From assembly GCF_033597815.2 (NCBI RefSeq), contig NZ_CP166245.1, positions 2,542,001 through 2,606,000 of the forward strand: a stretch of DNA of 64,000 nt. Direction: 5' to 3'. Below the pieces are notes generated by a model. The model had not been told where the DNA came from and ran no database searches. It worked only from the letters and a program-made list of their open reading frames with translations. The position numbers and the translations under genes are program-made. Each line of letters begins with the position of its first letter. Position 1 is the first letter of the stretch. Positions 8,808 through 19,082 of this stretch are shown piece after piece. The DNA is from Staphylococcus sp. KG4-3 (lineage in GTDB: Bacteria; Bacillota; Bacilli; Staphylococcales; Staphylococcaceae).

Positions 8808-8839
8808 ATTATACATGAAGTCATATGATTCTCAATAAT
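8808..8839 (-). promoter_or_regulatory. fhuD2 promoter with partial Fur-like box
   Basis: On the minus strand TTGAGA (8830-8835), a 16-base spacer and TATAAT (8808-8813) form a sigma-A promoter. TGAGAATCAT overlaps the -35, giving a good left half of the Fur 7-1-7 site (TGATAAT-N-ATTATCA) but a poor right half. Confidence 0.6.
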
Positions 8840-8895
8840 ATTACACACATTATTTTTAAAATCAAAACATATATTTTTTCTATCATTAAAAATTA

Positions 8896-8931
8896 AAAAC
8901 AGCTACTTAATAGATTGCTAGTAGCTGTTTT
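8896..8931 (-). terminator. Terminator of the nik operon, overlapping nikE 3' end
   Basis: The stem AAAACAGCTACT / AGTAGCTGTTTT contains the last nikE codons and has the stop codon in its loop. The minus-strand continuation is T-rich. Confidence 0.8.
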
Positions 8932-9596
8932 GTATATTCATGACGTTGTTTGTCGAATAAAAATTCAGTATTAAAATCATCTACGATTTCACCATTTTTC
9001 ATGACAATTAATCGTTCAACGATTTTATTTAAAAATGCTAAATCATGAGATATTAATAACATACCTTTATGTGTATCTGCGTAGTACTGTTTCAACACTT
9101 CAATCATACTTTGCTCAGCAATAACGTCTAAACTAGCTGTAATCTCATCGCAAATTAACATATCTGGTGCTAACATCAATGTACGAATCGTATTAAAACG
9201 TTGCAATTGGCCACCACTTAATTGATCAGGGAATCTATTCAACAAGTTTTTATCTAAATGCATTTGCTTCATTAAAATATACATTCGTCGATAAACTTCA
9301 GATGAGTTTGAATCACGATGATACTTTATCGCCTCTTCTAGAGATTTATTCATTTTAAATTTTGGATTAAAGCTATCATACGCATGTTGAAATATAGGTA
9401 ATAATCGGAAATCATTATTTGTATATTGTTCTTGAGATACTGGCAATAAACCTAAAATAATTTGTGCTAATGTCGTTTTACCAGAACCACTCTCACCTAC
9501 AATACCTACAATTTCATCTGGCTGTATGGTAAGATTTATATTTTTTAAAACAGGGACCTGTCTATATTTAAAATTCATGTTATTTAAGTTAATCAT
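8907..9596 (-). CDS. nikE: Nickel ABC transporter ATP-binding protein NikE
   Basis: One of two ATPases of the NikABCDE nickel importer, with 229 residues. Walker A is GESGSGKTT (about residues 34-42), the signature is LSGGQLQR (about 124), Walker B is MLICDEITASLD (about 145) and the switch His is in LLISHDL. GGAGGGG precedes the ATG, which overlaps the end of nikD by 8 bases, indicating translational coupling. The short C-terminus lacks the extended oligopeptide-binding domain of DppF-type ATPases. It is the last gene of the operon. The nickel assignment rests on resemblance to the S. aureus Nik system and on the urease genes alongside. Confidence 0.88.
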   Translation of the reverse strand: MINLNNMNFKYRQVPVLKNINLTIQPDEIVGIVGESGSGKTTLAQIILGLLPVSQEQYTNNDFRLLPIFQHAYDSFNPKFKMNKSLEEAIKYHRDSNSSEVYRRMYILMKQMHLDKNLLNRFPDQLSGGQLQRFNTIRTLMLAPDMLICDEITASLDVIAEQSMIEVLKQYYADTHKGMLLISHDLAFLNKIVERLIVMKNGEIVDDFNTEFLFDKQRHEYTKQLLAIY

Positions 9597-10377
9597 TATT
9601 GCTCCCCTCCTTTAATTGGCTACGGGAGTTAAATAATTTCAAGCTATATGGATCCACATCATGATTTTTAAAAGCTTGTACATGGTTTGAATCGACTAGT
9701 TTTCCTTTTTGAATAACATTTATCCAATCGCTAAAATTTAAAACATGTGATAAATTATGAGTAATTAATAAAAGCGTTACTTTATGAACTTCTGCCAAAT
9801 GTTTGATTAGGTTCATAATATTAGCTCCTGTTATCACATCTAGTGATGCAGTGGGTTCATCAGCAATAATTAATTTCGGATTGAGCATCAATACGCTCGC
9901 TATTTGAACCCTAGCAAGTTGTCCACCTGATAGACTAAAGCGATAACTATTCATTGTTTTATCTGGTACTAAATCAACCCACTCAAGCGCTTGCGTTACA
10001 ATTTTTTTGGCCTTAGTTTTATCTATCTTATAATGTTGTCTATAAATCGCAATCAATTGTATGCCTAATTTCGTATGCTCATTAAAGCTATGCGTATAAT
10101 CTTGAGAAATAAAACCAATCTCTTTCCCTAAAAGTTCGTGCATATTCACCAATTTTTTATTTTCATAATTTAAACTGTCATAAGTCATTATTAAATTATC
10201 AGGTAATTGTTGTACTAACGCTTTAGCAGTTAAACTTTTTCCTGAACCACTTTCCCCTACCAAAACATTTACTTTACTTGCTTTTAAACTGAGATTTATG
10301 TGATCTATCAGTGTGGTACATCTTTCACCTTTAATTACTAAGTTGGTTATCTCAAGTAAATTAGCCATTGATATCAC
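9589..10377 (-). CDS. nikD: Nickel ABC transporter ATP-binding protein NikD
   Basis: The partner ATPase of NikE, with 262 residues from a GTG start. AAAGGA lies 4 bases before the GTG, while the in-frame ATG three codons on would be 13 away. Walker A is GESGSGKSL, the signature is [10 protein letters not shown], Walker B is [12 protein letters not shown] and the H-loop is LLITHNLSH. The gene overlaps nikC by 17 bases and nikE by 8. The pair of ATPases without fused regulatory domains is the pattern of peptide/nickel transporters (PepT family). Confidence 0.87.
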   Translation of the reverse strand: MISMANLLEITNLVIKGERCTTLIDHINLSLKASKVNVLVGESGSGKSLTAKALVQQLPDNLIMTYDSLNYENKKLVNMHELLGKEIGFISQDYTHSFNEHTKLGIQLIAIYRQHYKIDKTKAKKIVTQALEWVDLVPDKTMNSYRFSLSGGQLARVQIASVLMLNPKLIIADEPTASLDVITGANIMNLIKHLAEVHKVTLLLITHNLSHVLNFSDWINVIQKGKLVDSNHVQAFKNHDVDPYSLKLFNSRSQLKEGSNND

Positions 10378-11182
10378 GCTTTCCTTTTAATAATTTATCT
10401 CTTAATGCATCGCCAGCTAAATTAAACAATAGAATAGTTATTGTGATTAAGCACGCTGGAACAATCAAAAGTAACGGATAAGAACTAATATAATCTCTAC
10501 CTGTATTCAACATTGCTCCCCATTCAGGTGAAGGTGGCTGTGCACCTAACCCGAGAAATGAAAGTGACGATATATATAATATTATTTTCCCAAAATCTAC
10601 CGTCATCAGCACAATAATAGATGGTAAAACTTGGGGGAAGAAATGTTTAAAGATAATAACATGTGTTGGCACGTTAAATAATCGAGCCATTTGTATATAA
10701 GGTTTCGTGATTTCACTACTTACGACTGAACGGGTCAATCTAGTGTAAGTCATCCATTTAATAATCGTAATTGCTATCACCAAATTCCAAATACTAGGTT
10801 TGAAAAAGCTAGCAAATGCAATCATAAGGACAAATTCAGGAATACTTAATCCTATATCAATAACACGCATAATAATTGTATCAACGATGCCTTTTTTGTA
10901 ACCAGCAATCAATCCTAATGGTACACCAATAATGATTGTAATCAACAATGTAATCAAACTAATAATCAATGTGTACCTTGCCCCAATAATAACTCTTGAA
11001 AGTAAATCTCTACCATAATCATCGGTGCCTAACCAATGGTTTAAGCTTGGCATTTCAAGACTACTCCCTAGGTTCACCTCATAAGCATTTGTTGTCGACA
11101 CAAAAAATTGTGCGATGATAAGAGCCAATAAATACAATGTAAACACATAAAATATAAGATGCTGTTTATTTAATTGATTCAT
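10361..11182 (-). CDS. nikC: Nickel ABC transporter permease NikC
   Basis: An inner permease of 273 residues with about six membrane helices. The extracytoplasmic loop contains [21 protein letters not shown], the hallmark of DppC/NikC permeases. The EAA-type ATPase contact loop lies near [23 protein letters not shown] (about residues 165-187), and the C-terminus has [19 protein letters not shown]. It overlaps the nikB stop by one base (TAATG). It forms the heterodimeric channel with NikB. Confidence 0.88.
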   Translation of the reverse strand: MNQLNKQHLIFYVFTLYLLALIIAQFFVSTTNAYEVNLGSSLEMPSLNHWLGTDDYGRDLLSRVIIGARYTLIISLITLLITIIIGVPLGLIAGYKKGIVDTIIMRVIDIGLSIPEFVLMIAFASFFKPSIWNLVIAITIIKWMTYTRLTRSVVSSEITKPYIQMARLFNVPTHVIIFKHFFPQVLPSIIVLMTVDFGKIILYISSLSFLGLGAQPPSPEWGAMLNTGRDYISSYPLLLIVPACLITITILLFNLAGDALRDKLLKGKRDING

Positions 11183-12159
11183 TACATTTCACCATCCTGT
11201 CGTTGCGGTTTCTTGGGATGACGTGAACTATTATATCGGCGCTTCGGTTCTAACCATAGCAATAATAAATCACTCACTGTATTAGCCAAAACAACAAAGA
11301 AACCAATCATAATTACCGCACCTTGTACTACAGGATAATCTCTTGCACGTATACTATCTACTAGGAAATGTCCTATACCTGGTATTCCAAATAAATTTTC
11401 AATGACGACAGTGCCTCCTATAAGACTCCCCACAGACATGCCTAATACCGTTATAACTGGGGTAATAGCTGGTTTAAATAAATCACTCCATAAAATATAT
11501 CGTTCAGACATACCTCTGAGTCGTGAAGCCTCAACTTCTTTAGATTGATATAATTCTATTAAATTCGATCGCATCAACCTTACATAGTATGCACTCATAC
11601 CCACGCTTAATGCTATCACTGGTAAAATGTAACCAGCTATCGTGTCTATACCAGAAGATGGCAAAACATTAAATTTCTGTGCAAAAATATAAATTAATAT
11701 TGTACCTAAAAAGAATGAAGGCACACTCACTGTAAAGGACGTTACAGTTCTGATAAATGTATCAACCCACGTATGATAATATTTCGCTGCTAAAATTCCC
11801 ATTGGAAGTGCTGTTAATAAGACAACCATTATAGTTAGAAAAGCAATGCTTAAGGTCGGCGGCGTGTAATAAATTAATTCTTTTATTACGGGTTCACCTG
11901 TTTGATAACTCGTACCGAAATTAAATTGAACAATTTGACCTAACCATTGAAAATATTGCATGACAACTGGTTGGTTTAGGCCTAATTTTTCTTTTGTTGC
12001 TTCAACTTGTTCTGAGGATACATTTGCTATATCTAAATGTAGGATTTTATCAACTGGATCGCCAGGTGTAAGTTTCATTAATATGAATGTAATACTAGAA
12101 AGGACAAACAATACAATGATCATTTGTCCAATTCTAGTTAGTATATTTTTAATTATCAT
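11182..12159 (-). CDS. nikB: Nickel ABC transporter permease NikB
   Basis: The second permease, with 325 residues and about six membrane helices. It has the DppB/NikB pattern: an N-terminal helix then [16 protein letters not shown], a loop with [19 protein letters not shown], the ATPase contact loop [26 protein letters not shown] and the C-terminal [18 protein letters not shown]. Start and nikA stop overlap as ATGA, so expression is coupled. The basic tail ([14 protein letters not shown]) faces the cytoplasm. Confidence 0.88.
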   Translation of the reverse strand: MIIKNILTRIGQMIIVLFVLSSITFILMKLTPGDPVDKILHLDIANVSSEQVEATKEKLGLNQPVVMQYFQWLGQIVQFNFGTSYQTGEPVIKELIYYTPPTLSIAFLTIMVVLLTALPMGILAAKYYHTWVDTFIRTVTSFTVSVPSFFLGTILIYIFAQKFNVLPSSGIDTIAGYILPVIALSVGMSAYYVRLMRSNLIELYQSKEVEASRLRGMSERYILWSDLFKPAITPVITVLGMSVGSLIGGTVVIENLFGIPGIGHFLVDSIRARDYPVVQGAVIMIGFFVVLANTVSDLLLLWLEPKRRYNSSRHPKKPQRQDGEM

Positions 12160-13631
12160 TGTTTTTTATCGACCTTGTAATCGATTAGATAGATACCTTC
12201 GGGTGTTGCTTTTAAGTTCTTCACATCTTTATTCATACCGACGATATTATCCATATATGAGATATAGCTATTTGCAAAATCACTTTGTGTAATACTAATA
12301 ATTTCATTTGTTAGACGATTACGTTCAGATTTATCTACTGTTTTATTAAACTCGTCAATTAATGCTGTTACTTTCTGATTGTTATAGTCGCCAGAATTAA
12401 TTGCGCCTTTAGGCTTATATGCCTGATTAAAGAAGTATCCTGTATCTCCTCTAGGTATTGTACCAAAGCTATATAAAGAGGCATCCCATTGCTTTTTATC
12501 ACTTAAATAGCCTTCAATATCATCTACATTACGAATAGTAATATCGATATTGGCTTTTTTAGCATCTGATTGAATAACTTGTGCCATTTTAGGCAGTTCT
12601 GGTCTACCATTATACGTAGATACGGTTAACTTTAATGGATTTGATTTAGAATATCCTTCTTCTTTTATAATCTGTTTGGCTTCTTCTAAATCTTGTTTTT
12701 GTATAGGTTGTTTATCTATAAAATCTAATTTTGTATTAAACGGTCCGGTAGCTGGTTGGGCATGATTCTTAGAGACATTACGTGCGATACTTTCACGATT
12801 AATAACTTTATCTAGCGCTTTACGTACAGGTTTAGTCATTTTGTCACTTGTATGATTGTACATAACCAATGATGTTCTAAATCCTGATACTGCAGATGTA
12901 GTTGTCTTATCTCCATCTTTCAACTCTTTTTCCTTTTCAACAGGAACATCTGTAATGACATCAGCTTTACCTGATGCTAAATCGCTTGTACGAGCATTAC
13001 CATCTTCTTGATATGTAACATTTACATGATCTAGTTTAGGTTTACCTTGCCAATAATCATTAAAACGATCTAACTTGATATTTTGAGATTGCTTATAATT
13101 TTTAATTTGGTATGGTCCGGTACCAACAGGCGTTTTATTAATGTCATCTGCCTCTGTATCGTAAATTGCAGAGAATGGACTTGCTAACTCTGACACTAAT
13201 TCAGGATAAGCTTCTTTTGTAGTAATCGTAATGTTTTGCCCATCTACATTAATATCTTTAATTGGAAGAGAACCTTTAACGAGATCACTTTTCTTAATGC
13301 TTTCTTCCAAACTAGATTTTACCGCTTCACCTGTCACTTTTTTACCATTTTGGAATTTAATGTCTTTTTTTAACTTAATATCTAATTGTGTTGGTGTTTT
13401 TTGTTCATATGAATCGACCAATACCTTTTCAACTTTGCCATTTGCACCAGCTTTAAATAGAGCTTCAGCAGCACCTATCTTCACTGGTACGTCTGTCTCA
13501 TATGGTGCAATAGAAGTTGTTTTTAATGGCAGTTCAACGTCTAATGTTTTCCCTTTTGATTCACTTCCTGAACCACTACACCCCGCTAAGACCACAGCTG
13601 ATATTGCAATTAATGAAACAATTTTTTTCAT
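12156..13631 (-). CDS. nikA: Nickel-binding lipoprotein NikA
   Basis: This is the substrate-binding lipoprotein of the Nik importer, about 491 residues. The second ATG is chosen because AAGGA directly abuts the first. The signal sequence MKKIVSLIAISAVVLAGCSG ends in lipobox LAGC. The mature part has the SBP_bac_5 layout (LFKAGANGKVEKVLVDSYE, VGTGPYQIKNYKQSQNIKLD). Stretches such as KTTSIAPYETDVPVKIGAAE, FGTIPRGDTGYFFNQAYK and TPEGIYLIDYK resemble S. aureus NikA, which binds Ni complexed with histidine. That ligand is family knowledge, not visible here. It is first in nikABCDE. Confidence 0.9.
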   Translation of the reverse strand: MKKIVSLIAISAVVLAGCSGSGSESKGKTLDVELPLKTTSIAPYETDVPVKIGAAEALFKAGANGKVEKVLVDSYEQKTPTQLDIKLKKDIKFQNGKKVTGEAVKSSLEESIKKSDLVKGSLPIKDINVDGQNITITTKEAYPELVSELASPFSAIYDTEADDINKTPVGTGPYQIKNYKQSQNIKLDRFNDYWQGKPKLDHVNVTYQEDGNARTSDLASGKADVITDVPVEKEKELKDGDKTTTSAVSGFRTSLVMYNHTSDKMTKPVRKALDKVINRESIARNVSKNHAQPATGPFNTKLDFIDKQPIQKQDLEEAKQIIKEEGYSKSNPLKLTVSTYNGRPELPKMAQVIQSDAKKANIDITIRNVDDIEGYLSDKKQWDASLYSFGTIPRGDTGYFFNQAYKPKGAINSGDYNNQKVTALIDEFNKTVDKSERNRLTNEIISITQSDFANSYISYMDNIVGMNKDVKNLKATPEGIYLIDYKVDKKQ

Positions 13632-13744
13632 TTTCATTCCTTCTTCCCAATAAATTTATAATTAATTAGAAAATCGAGCTACTCTCAAACGATGCCTATA
13701 TTATTATAAAATATAATTTAGGGTATTCATCCAATAAAGTCATG

Positions 13745-14650
13745 CTATTCAATTTGTTGAACCTTCATTCGGTTACCTGCAAACAACATAATCCACGTTG
13801 CTATAATAAAAGGGAGTGTAAACACTGGCAAACCGAATGGTGTTAATAAAGTTGTCATGCCCGCGTGCAAAACAACTGTCAAAAGTATTCCTAAAACAAT
13901 GCTAATATATCGTTGAATCCTAGTACGGAAAGCAACACCCAAAGCGAGCACTGTTAGTATGACATTATAGCCAAACAATCCATCATTAATTTGATCATGA
14001 TTTGCACCAAGTACTAGTACAGCAGTAAAACCAATTAAATTGGCTACTATAGCAAATACACCAGCTTTACTTGAAGCAATAAAAATTCCTATAAGAATTA
14101 GAACCCCTGCCATAATGCTCTTCAACAAGAAAATTTCACTGAATCCTGATAAAAAAGCATTTATAAAATGGATACTATGTCCTGAAAATTGTATCTCTTG
14201 TACTGTGTCTGGCAGTATATTGACATCTGCATTCACAAACTTAAATTGAAATGACATTAGTAAAATCAACCAGCTAACAAATACATATGGCATGGTTAAC
14301 ATAGGCACGCCAAAAGGCTTAAAAAATTCTCTGAATGCTGAGCCTATTGGCATTGTAATCACAATTGCTATAAAAGCAATTAATATACTATACCATTCTG
14401 GCACTAAAAATAGTGTCAATGCAATTGCTGTTAGTACTGGATTGAAACCTGCTAATCCTGAGTTAATCTCTTCATTTGAGTAATTTGTCCGTTTCGCTAA
14501 TAATAATGCAATAATACTCGCAGCTAAGGTCATAATACCAACCTTCCAATTTCCTACGAATAAACCTAACAAGATAAATAAGCCTGTCCATGCATTATTT
14601 AATAGCAGTACTTGTGCGATGTTCTTTAATATAATTCGAACAGCATTCAC
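13745..14650 (-). CDS. Urea transporter (UT family)
   Basis: A 301-residue membrane channel of the urea transporter family (PF03253). It shows the internal duplication of the fold: two halves each carry an L-L-x-N-x-x-x-G type start and a NPVLTAIALTLFL / NVILTVLALGVAF helix (about residues 70 and 222). It allows passive urea entry that feeds urease. It lies upstream of nikA in the same direction with a 107-bp gap and no convincing terminator, so partial co-transcription with nik is possible. It diverges from ureA. In other species the gene is called utp or yut. Confidence 0.9.
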   Translation of the reverse strand: MNAVRIILKNIAQVLLLNNAWTGLFILLGLFVGNWKVGIMTLAASIIALLLAKRTNYSNEEINSGLAGFNPVLTAIALTLFLVPEWYSILIAFIAIVITMPIGSAFREFFKPFGVPMLTMPYVFVSWLILLMSFQFKFVNADVNILPDTVQEIQFSGHSIHFINAFLSGFSEIFLLKSIMAGVLILIGIFIASSKAGVFAIVANLIGFTAVLVLGANHDQINDGLFGYNVILTVLALGVAFRTRIQRYISIVLGILLTVVLHAGMTTLLTPFGLPVFTLPFIIATWIMLFAGNRMKVQQIE

Positions 14651-14782
14651 ATTGTCACCTAGTTTCTACGCTTATTCCAACATACAACATAATATATTAT
14701 AACGGATAAAATTTAAAGCAATACATATTTAATTTCAACACGTTTTTTTTCGTCATCAATTTATTTCAGGTGGTTATTCTTG

Positions 14783-14826
14783 TAGTATGCTTCTAATCGT
14801 CTTATTATTAGATTAGTCACATACTA
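14783..14826. promoter_or_regulatory. Two-part dyad in the utp-ureA divergent region
   Basis: TAGTATG (14783) and CTAATC (14793) are mirrored by GATTAG (14811) and CATACTA (14820). Both pairs are perfect and both are separated by 3 bases, with a 12-base centre. The dyad overlaps a candidate promoter (TTATTA, 17 bases, TATATA) 40-80 bp before ureA. It may be an operator or a leader hairpin. Confidence 0.5.
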
Positions 14827-14865
14827 TATATTTATTTTATAAAAACGTCGAAAGGTAGTGAGCAT

Positions 14866-15168
14866 GTGCATTTTACACAACGTGAACAAGACAAACTAAT
14901 GTTAGTTATTGCAGCAGATTTGGCTCGTAGACGTCAGCAAAGAGGTCTTAAGTTAAATTATCCCGAGGCAGTTGCCATTATAAGTTTTGAGCTATTAGAA
15001 GGTGCAAGAGACGGAAAAACCGTTGCAGAACTTATGAGTTATGGCAAACAAATATTAGGTGAGGATGATGTAATGGAGGGCGTTGCAGATATGTTAACTG
15101 AAATGGAAATTGAAGCAACTTTTCCTGATGGTACTAAATTAATTACCGTTCATCACCCAATTGTGTAG
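14866..15168 (+). CDS. ureA: Urease subunit gamma
   Basis: The 100-residue gamma subunit of urease, which hydrolyses urea to ammonia and carbamate. The start is GTG ([13 protein letters not shown]); an ATG two bases earlier is out of frame. Characteristic stretches are [34 protein letters not shown] and a C-terminal [15 protein letters not shown]. It is the first gene of the ureABCEFGD operon and is followed by GAGGAGG before ureB. The length is standard for the family. Confidence 0.97.
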   Translation: MHFTQREQDKLMLVIAADLARRRQQRGLKLNYPEAVAIISFELLEGARDGKTVAELMSYGKQILGEDDVMEGVADMLTEMEIEATFPDGTKLITVHHPIV

Positions 15169-15183
15169 AGGAGGAAGTTAATT

Positions 15184-15597
15184 ATGAAACCTGGTGAAAT
15201 TATAGTTAAACGTACAGAAATTGAAGTTAATCGTGGTCATAACGCTACGATACTTGATGTAAAAAACACAGGAGATCGCCCTATTCAAGTTGGTTCTCAT
15301 TATCATTTTTTTGAAACGAATCCTGCCTTGCAATTTGAACGAGAAAAAGCTTATGGCAAACGGTTAGATATCCCTGCTGGCGCAGCGGTACGTTTTGAAC
15401 CTGGTGACGAAAAAGAAGTTCAACTCGTTGAATTTAGCGGTAAAAGAAGAATTTTTGGTTTCCATGGTAAAGTGAATGGACCTATTGACGAGGCGCGTGT
15501 TTATAAAGCTGAAGATGACGACAGCGCTACAGAAATTATCGCTGAAGAAAATAAAGTCAGCGAAAATGCTAATAAAGAAAGTGGGTATAACAGATGA
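15184..15597 (+). CDS. ureB: Urease subunit beta
   Basis: A 137-residue beta subunit beginning [16 protein letters not shown]. The conserved core [20 protein letters not shown] (about residues 37-56) and [27 protein letters not shown] follow. The C-terminal 30 residues are an acidic, Ala/Asn-rich extension ([24 protein letters not shown]) beyond the usual 100-110 residue core, a feature of staphylococcal UreB. The stop overlaps the ureC start by 4 bases (ATGA). Confidence 0.97.
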   Translation: MKPGEIIVKRTEIEVNRGHNATILDVKNTGDRPIQVGSHYHFFETNPALQFEREKAYGKRLDIPAGAAVRFEPGDEKEVQLVEFSGKRRIFGFHGKVNGPIDEARVYKAEDDDSATEIIAEENKVSENANKESGYNR

Positions 15598-17309
15598 GTT
15601 TTAAAATGACGCAATCACAATATACAAGTCTATATGGCCCTACTGTTGGAGACTCTGTAAGATTAGGAGATACTAATTTATTTGCGCGTGTCGAAAAAGA
15701 TTACGCAACATATGGTGATGAAGCCGCATTTGGCGGTGGTAAATCAATCCGTGATGGTATGGCTCAAAATCCTAATGTGACACGTGATGATAAGCAAGTA
15801 GCAGATTTAGTAATTACAAATGCACTAATTCTTGATTACGATAAAATCGTTAAAGCAGATATCGGTGTTAAAAATGGTTACATTATGAAAATAGGTAAAG
15901 CTGGTAACCCAGATATTATGGATAATGTAGACATTATCATTGGAGCAACTACAGATATTATTTCTGCAGAAGGTAAAATAATAACAGCTGGTGGTATCGA
16001 TACCCACGTCCATTTCGTTAATCCTGAACAATCTCAAGTCGCCCTTGAAAGTGGTATTACTACACATATCGGTGGTGGGACAGGCGCATCTGAAGGTGCT
16101 AAAGCAACTACTGTTACTCCAGGTCCTTGGCATTTACATCGCATGTTACTAGCAGCAGAATCGTTACCTTTAAATATTGGTTTTACTGGTAAGGGACAAG
16201 CAGTTAATCATACAGCTTTAGTAGAACAGATACATGCCGGCGCTATCGGTTTAAAAGTACATGAAGACTGGGGTGCAACGCCTTCAGCATTAGATCATGC
16301 CCTTCAAGTTGCTGACGATTATGATGTCCAAATTGCATTACACGCAGATACATTAAATGAGGCAGGCTTTATGGAAGAAACAATGGCTGCCGTTAAAGAC
16401 CGTGTACTGCATATGTATCATACAGAGGGCGCAGGTGGCGGACACGCACCTGACCTAATTAAATCTGCAGCTTATTCCAATATACTACCATCTTCCACAA
16501 ACCCTACCTTACCTTACACTGTTAATACAATTGACGAACATCTAGATATGGTTATGATTACACACCATTTAAATGCTTCTATACCAGAAGATATAGCTTT
16601 TGCCGATTCCCGTATTCGTAAAGAAACAATTGCTGCAGAAGACGTATTGCAAGATATTGGTGTATTTAGTATGGTCAGCTCTGATTCACAAGCCATGGGA
16701 CGTGTCGGTGAAGTAATTACAAGAACTTGGCAAGTTGCACACCGTATGAAAGAGCAACGTGGTCCATTAGATGGCGACAGCGAGTATAATGACAATAATA
16801 GAATCAAGCGCTATATAGCGAAATACACAATTAATCCTGCGATTACGCATGGTATTTCAGATTACGTTGGTTCAATCGACGAAGGTAAACTTGCTGATAT
16901 AATTATGTGGGAACCCGCATTCTTCGGCGTTAAACCTGATGTCATCGTTAAAGGTGGGTTAATAAACACTGCAATTAACGGTGATGCTAATGGTTCTATA
17001 CCTACTTCAGAACCTTTAAAATATCGTAAGATGTATGGTCAACTTGGCGGAAATATGCAGGGTACTTCAATGACATTCGTATCTACCACAGCTTATGAAA
17101 ATGATATTGGCAAATTATTAGGTTTAAAACGTAAATTAAGACCTGTGCATAATATTCGTAAACTAACTAAAGCAGATATGAAAAATAACAGCGCAACGCC
17201 AAAACTAGATGTTGATCCGCAGACATATGAAGTATTTGTAGATGGCGAAAAAATCACAAGTGAACCAGCTACGGAATTACCATTAACACAACGTTATTTC
17301 TTATTCTAG
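15594..17309 (+). CDS. ureC: Urease subunit alpha (catalytic)
   Basis: The 571-residue nickel metalloenzyme subunit. Ni ligands are visible in THVHF (His138, His140), GLKVHEDWG (Lys221, carbamylated to bridge both Ni) and the His of HADTLNEAG and [10 protein letters not shown]. The mobile flap reads MVMITHHLN with Thr323 where most ureases have the Cys of MVCHHL. Cys-to-Thr exchange has been reported for staphylococcal urease and is compatible with activity. ARG-type catalytic residues lie in [15 protein letters not shown]. It is translationally coupled to ureB. Confidence 0.98.
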   Translation: MSFKMTQSQYTSLYGPTVGDSVRLGDTNLFARVEKDYATYGDEAAFGGGKSIRDGMAQNPNVTRDDKQVADLVITNALILDYDKIVKADIGVKNGYIMKIGKAGNPDIMDNVDIIIGATTDIISAEGKIITAGGIDTHVHFVNPEQSQVALESGITTHIGGGTGASEGAKATTVTPGPWHLHRMLLAAESLPLNIGFTGKGQAVNHTALVEQIHAGAIGLKVHEDWGATPSALDHALQVADDYDVQIALHADTLNEAGFMEETMAAVKDRVLHMYHTEGAGGGHAPDLIKSAAYSNILPSSTNPTLPYTVNTIDEHLDMVMITHHLNASIPEDIAFADSRIRKETIAAEDVLQDIGVFSMVSSDSQAMGRVGEVITRTWQVAHRMKEQRGPLDGDSEYNDNNRIKRYIAKYTINPAITHGISDYVGSIDEGKLADIIMWEPAFFGVKPDVIVKGGLINTAINGDANGSIPTSEPLKYRKMYGQLGGNMQGTSMTFVSTTAYENDIGKLLGLKRKLRPVHNIRKLTKADMKNNSATPKLDVDPQTYEVFVDGEKITSEPATELPLTQRYFLF

Positions 17310-17319
17310 GAGGTTAAAA

Positions 17320-17772
17320 ATGATCATCGAAGAAATCGTAGGCAATATCGCTAACATTTCAGACAGCGATAAAGGAAAACATATAGAAAAAGTATATTTA
17401 GAAAACTCTGATTTAGTTAAACGTATCCAACGTGTTAAAACAGATCACGGTAATGAAATTGGCATCCGTTTAAAACAACCAATTGACTTACAATATGGAG
17501 ATATTTTGTATAAAGATGATACTAATATGATCGTCGTAGATGTAAATTCTGAAGATTTACTTGTAATTAAACCACGCTCTTTACAAGAAATGGGAGATAT
17601 CGCTCATCAACTGGGTAATAGACACTTACCTGCGCAATTTACAGAAACTGAGATGCTCGTTCAATATGATTATCTAGTAGAATCACTATTAAAAGATTTA
17701 GAGATACCATATGAACACGAAGACCGTAAAGTTAATCAAGCATTTAGACATATAGGTCATTCACATGATTGA
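17320..17772 (+). CDS. ureE: Urease accessory protein UreE (nickel metallochaperone)
   Basis: A 150-residue chaperone that delivers Ni(II) to the UreDFG-apoenzyme complex. The N-terminal peptide-binding domain starts [13 protein letters not shown], and the metal-binding domain contains GNRHLPAQF with the conserved dimer-interface His (GNRH). The C-terminus RHIGHSHD has only three His, so it lacks the long His-rich tail of enterobacterial UreE and probably binds few extra Ni ions. AGGAGG precedes the ATG. The end overlaps ureF by 8 bases. Confidence 0.95.
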   Translation: MIIEEIVGNIANISDSDKGKHIEKVYLENSDLVKRIQRVKTDHGNEIGIRLKQPIDLQYGDILYKDDTNMIVVDVNSEDLLVIKPRSLQEMGDIAHQLGNRHLPAQFTETEMLVQYDYLVESLLKDLEIPYEHEDRKVNQAFRHIGHSHD

Positions 17773-18454
17773 TCACGCTCATCTACGCCTGTTTCAATTT
17801 TGTGATTCACAATTTCCAACAGGGGCATTCAGTCATTCATTTGGACTTGAAACTTATATCCAGCGCGATATCGTTCATGACGAACAAAGTTTTCAGCAAT
17901 GGCTCATACTTTTTCTAAATGAACAATTAACTTATGCTGATGGCTTAACGATGCGTCTCGTTTACAATGCGCTTGAACAAAATGATACACAAGCTATTTT
18001 ACGATTAGATCGTATCCTTTTTGTACAAAATTTACCAAAAGAAACACGCCAAGGTTCTAAACAGATGGGTACTCGCATGGTGAAACTTGCTTCTGAGCTT
18101 TATGACAGTGATTGGTTAAACTGGTATCATGCTCAAATGCGTGACAAAAAAGCAATGTTACATCCCGCTATTTGTTTTACTATGCTTGGCCATCATCTCG
18201 GGGTCGATATAGAAACGATTATTGATTACTATTTATACCAAAACGTGTCTAGCCTTACCCAAAATGCAGTACGTGCAATACCCTTAGGGCAAACTTCTGG
18301 GCAACGCATCGTTCATCAAATGATTCCCATCATGAAAGATACTAGAAATCATATTATGACTTTAGATGAATCACAACTTGGTATTACTGCCCCAGGTTTA
18401 GAAATCAATCAGATGGAACATGAAAACGTAAACGTAAGAATTTTTATATCTTAG
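17765..18454 (+). CDS. ureF: Urease accessory protein UreF
   Basis: This 229-residue all-helical protein bridges UreD and UreG and acts as the checkpoint for metallocentre assembly. It starts [33 protein letters not shown], with the family motif [13 protein letters not shown] at about residues 17-29. GSKQMGTRM and [19 protein letters not shown] are further conserved elements. The start overlaps ureE, giving coupling. The length matches the family. Confidence 0.95.
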   Translation: MIDHAHLRLFQFCDSQFPTGAFSHSFGLETYIQRDIVHDEQSFQQWLILFLNEQLTYADGLTMRLVYNALEQNDTQAILRLDRILFVQNLPKETRQGSKQMGTRMVKLASELYDSDWLNWYHAQMRDKKAMLHPAICFTMLGHHLGVDIETIIDYYLYQNVSSLTQNAVRAIPLGQTSGQRIVHQMIPIMKDTRNHIMTLDESQLGITAPGLEINQMEHENVNVRIFIS

Positions 18455-18467
18455 GAGGTCAAACTTT

Positions 18468-19082
18468 ATGACAGATACAATTAAAATAGGTGTGGGCGGA
18501 CCTGTTGGTGCAGGAAAAACTCAACTTATTGAAAAAATTGTAAAACGCTTAGCAAAAGACATGAGTATTGGTGTTATCACGAATGACATTTATACAAAAG
18601 AAGATGAAAAAATATTAGTTAATTCTGGTGTGTTACCCGAAGACAGAATTATCGGTGTAGAAACAGGCGGCTGCCCTCATACAGCTATACGTGAAGATGC
18701 TTCAATGAATTTTGCTGCAATTGATGAATTAAAAGAACGAAATGATGATATTGAACTTATTTTCATCGAATCTGGTGGCGATAATTTAGCGGCAACTTTC
18801 AGTCCAGAATTAGTAGATTTCTCAATCTATATTATCGATGTTGCTCAAGGGGAAAAAATTCCTCGAAAAGGTGGACAAGGTATGATTAAATCCGATTTCT
18901 TTGTTATAAACAAGACTGACTTAGCACCTTATGTTGGTGCGTCATTAGAACGCATGGCTGAAGATACAAAAGTATTCCGTGGCAACCGTCCTTTCACTTT
19001 CACAAATCTCAAAACGGATGAAGGTTTAGATGAAGTTATTGAGTGGATAGAACAAGACGTATTTCTTAAAGGGTTAGCTTAA
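18468..19082 (+). CDS. ureG: Urease accessory GTPase UreG
   Basis: A 204-residue SIMIBI GTPase that powers nickel insertion. The P-loop [12 protein letters not shown] is at about residues 8-19, the Ni-binding Cys-Pro-His motif is in [17 protein letters not shown] (about 66-82), switch elements are [17 protein letters not shown] and the base-recognition motif is NKTDL (about 147). GGAGG lies 8 bases before ATG. The last base overlaps the start of ureD. Confidence 0.97.
   Translation: MTDTIKIGVGGPVGAGKTQLIEKIVKRLAKDMSIGVITNDIYTKEDEKILVNSGVLPEDRIIGVETGGCPHTAIREDASMNFAAIDELKERNDDIELIFIESGGDNLAATFSPELVDFSIYIIDVAQGEKIPRKGGQGMIKSDFFVINKTDLAPYVGASLERMAEDTKVFRGNRPFTFTNLKTDEGLDEVIEWIEQDVFLKGLA

Noticed and set aside
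8822..8839. Full Fur box before fhuD2
   Set aside because: Only one half-site is good (about 8 of 14 positions), so it is kept as a partial match within the promoter entry.
13638..13744. Terminator between the urea channel gene and nikA
   Set aside because: Only a weak CCTA/TAGG pairing around an AT run is present, with no T-run; it is not convincing as a terminator.
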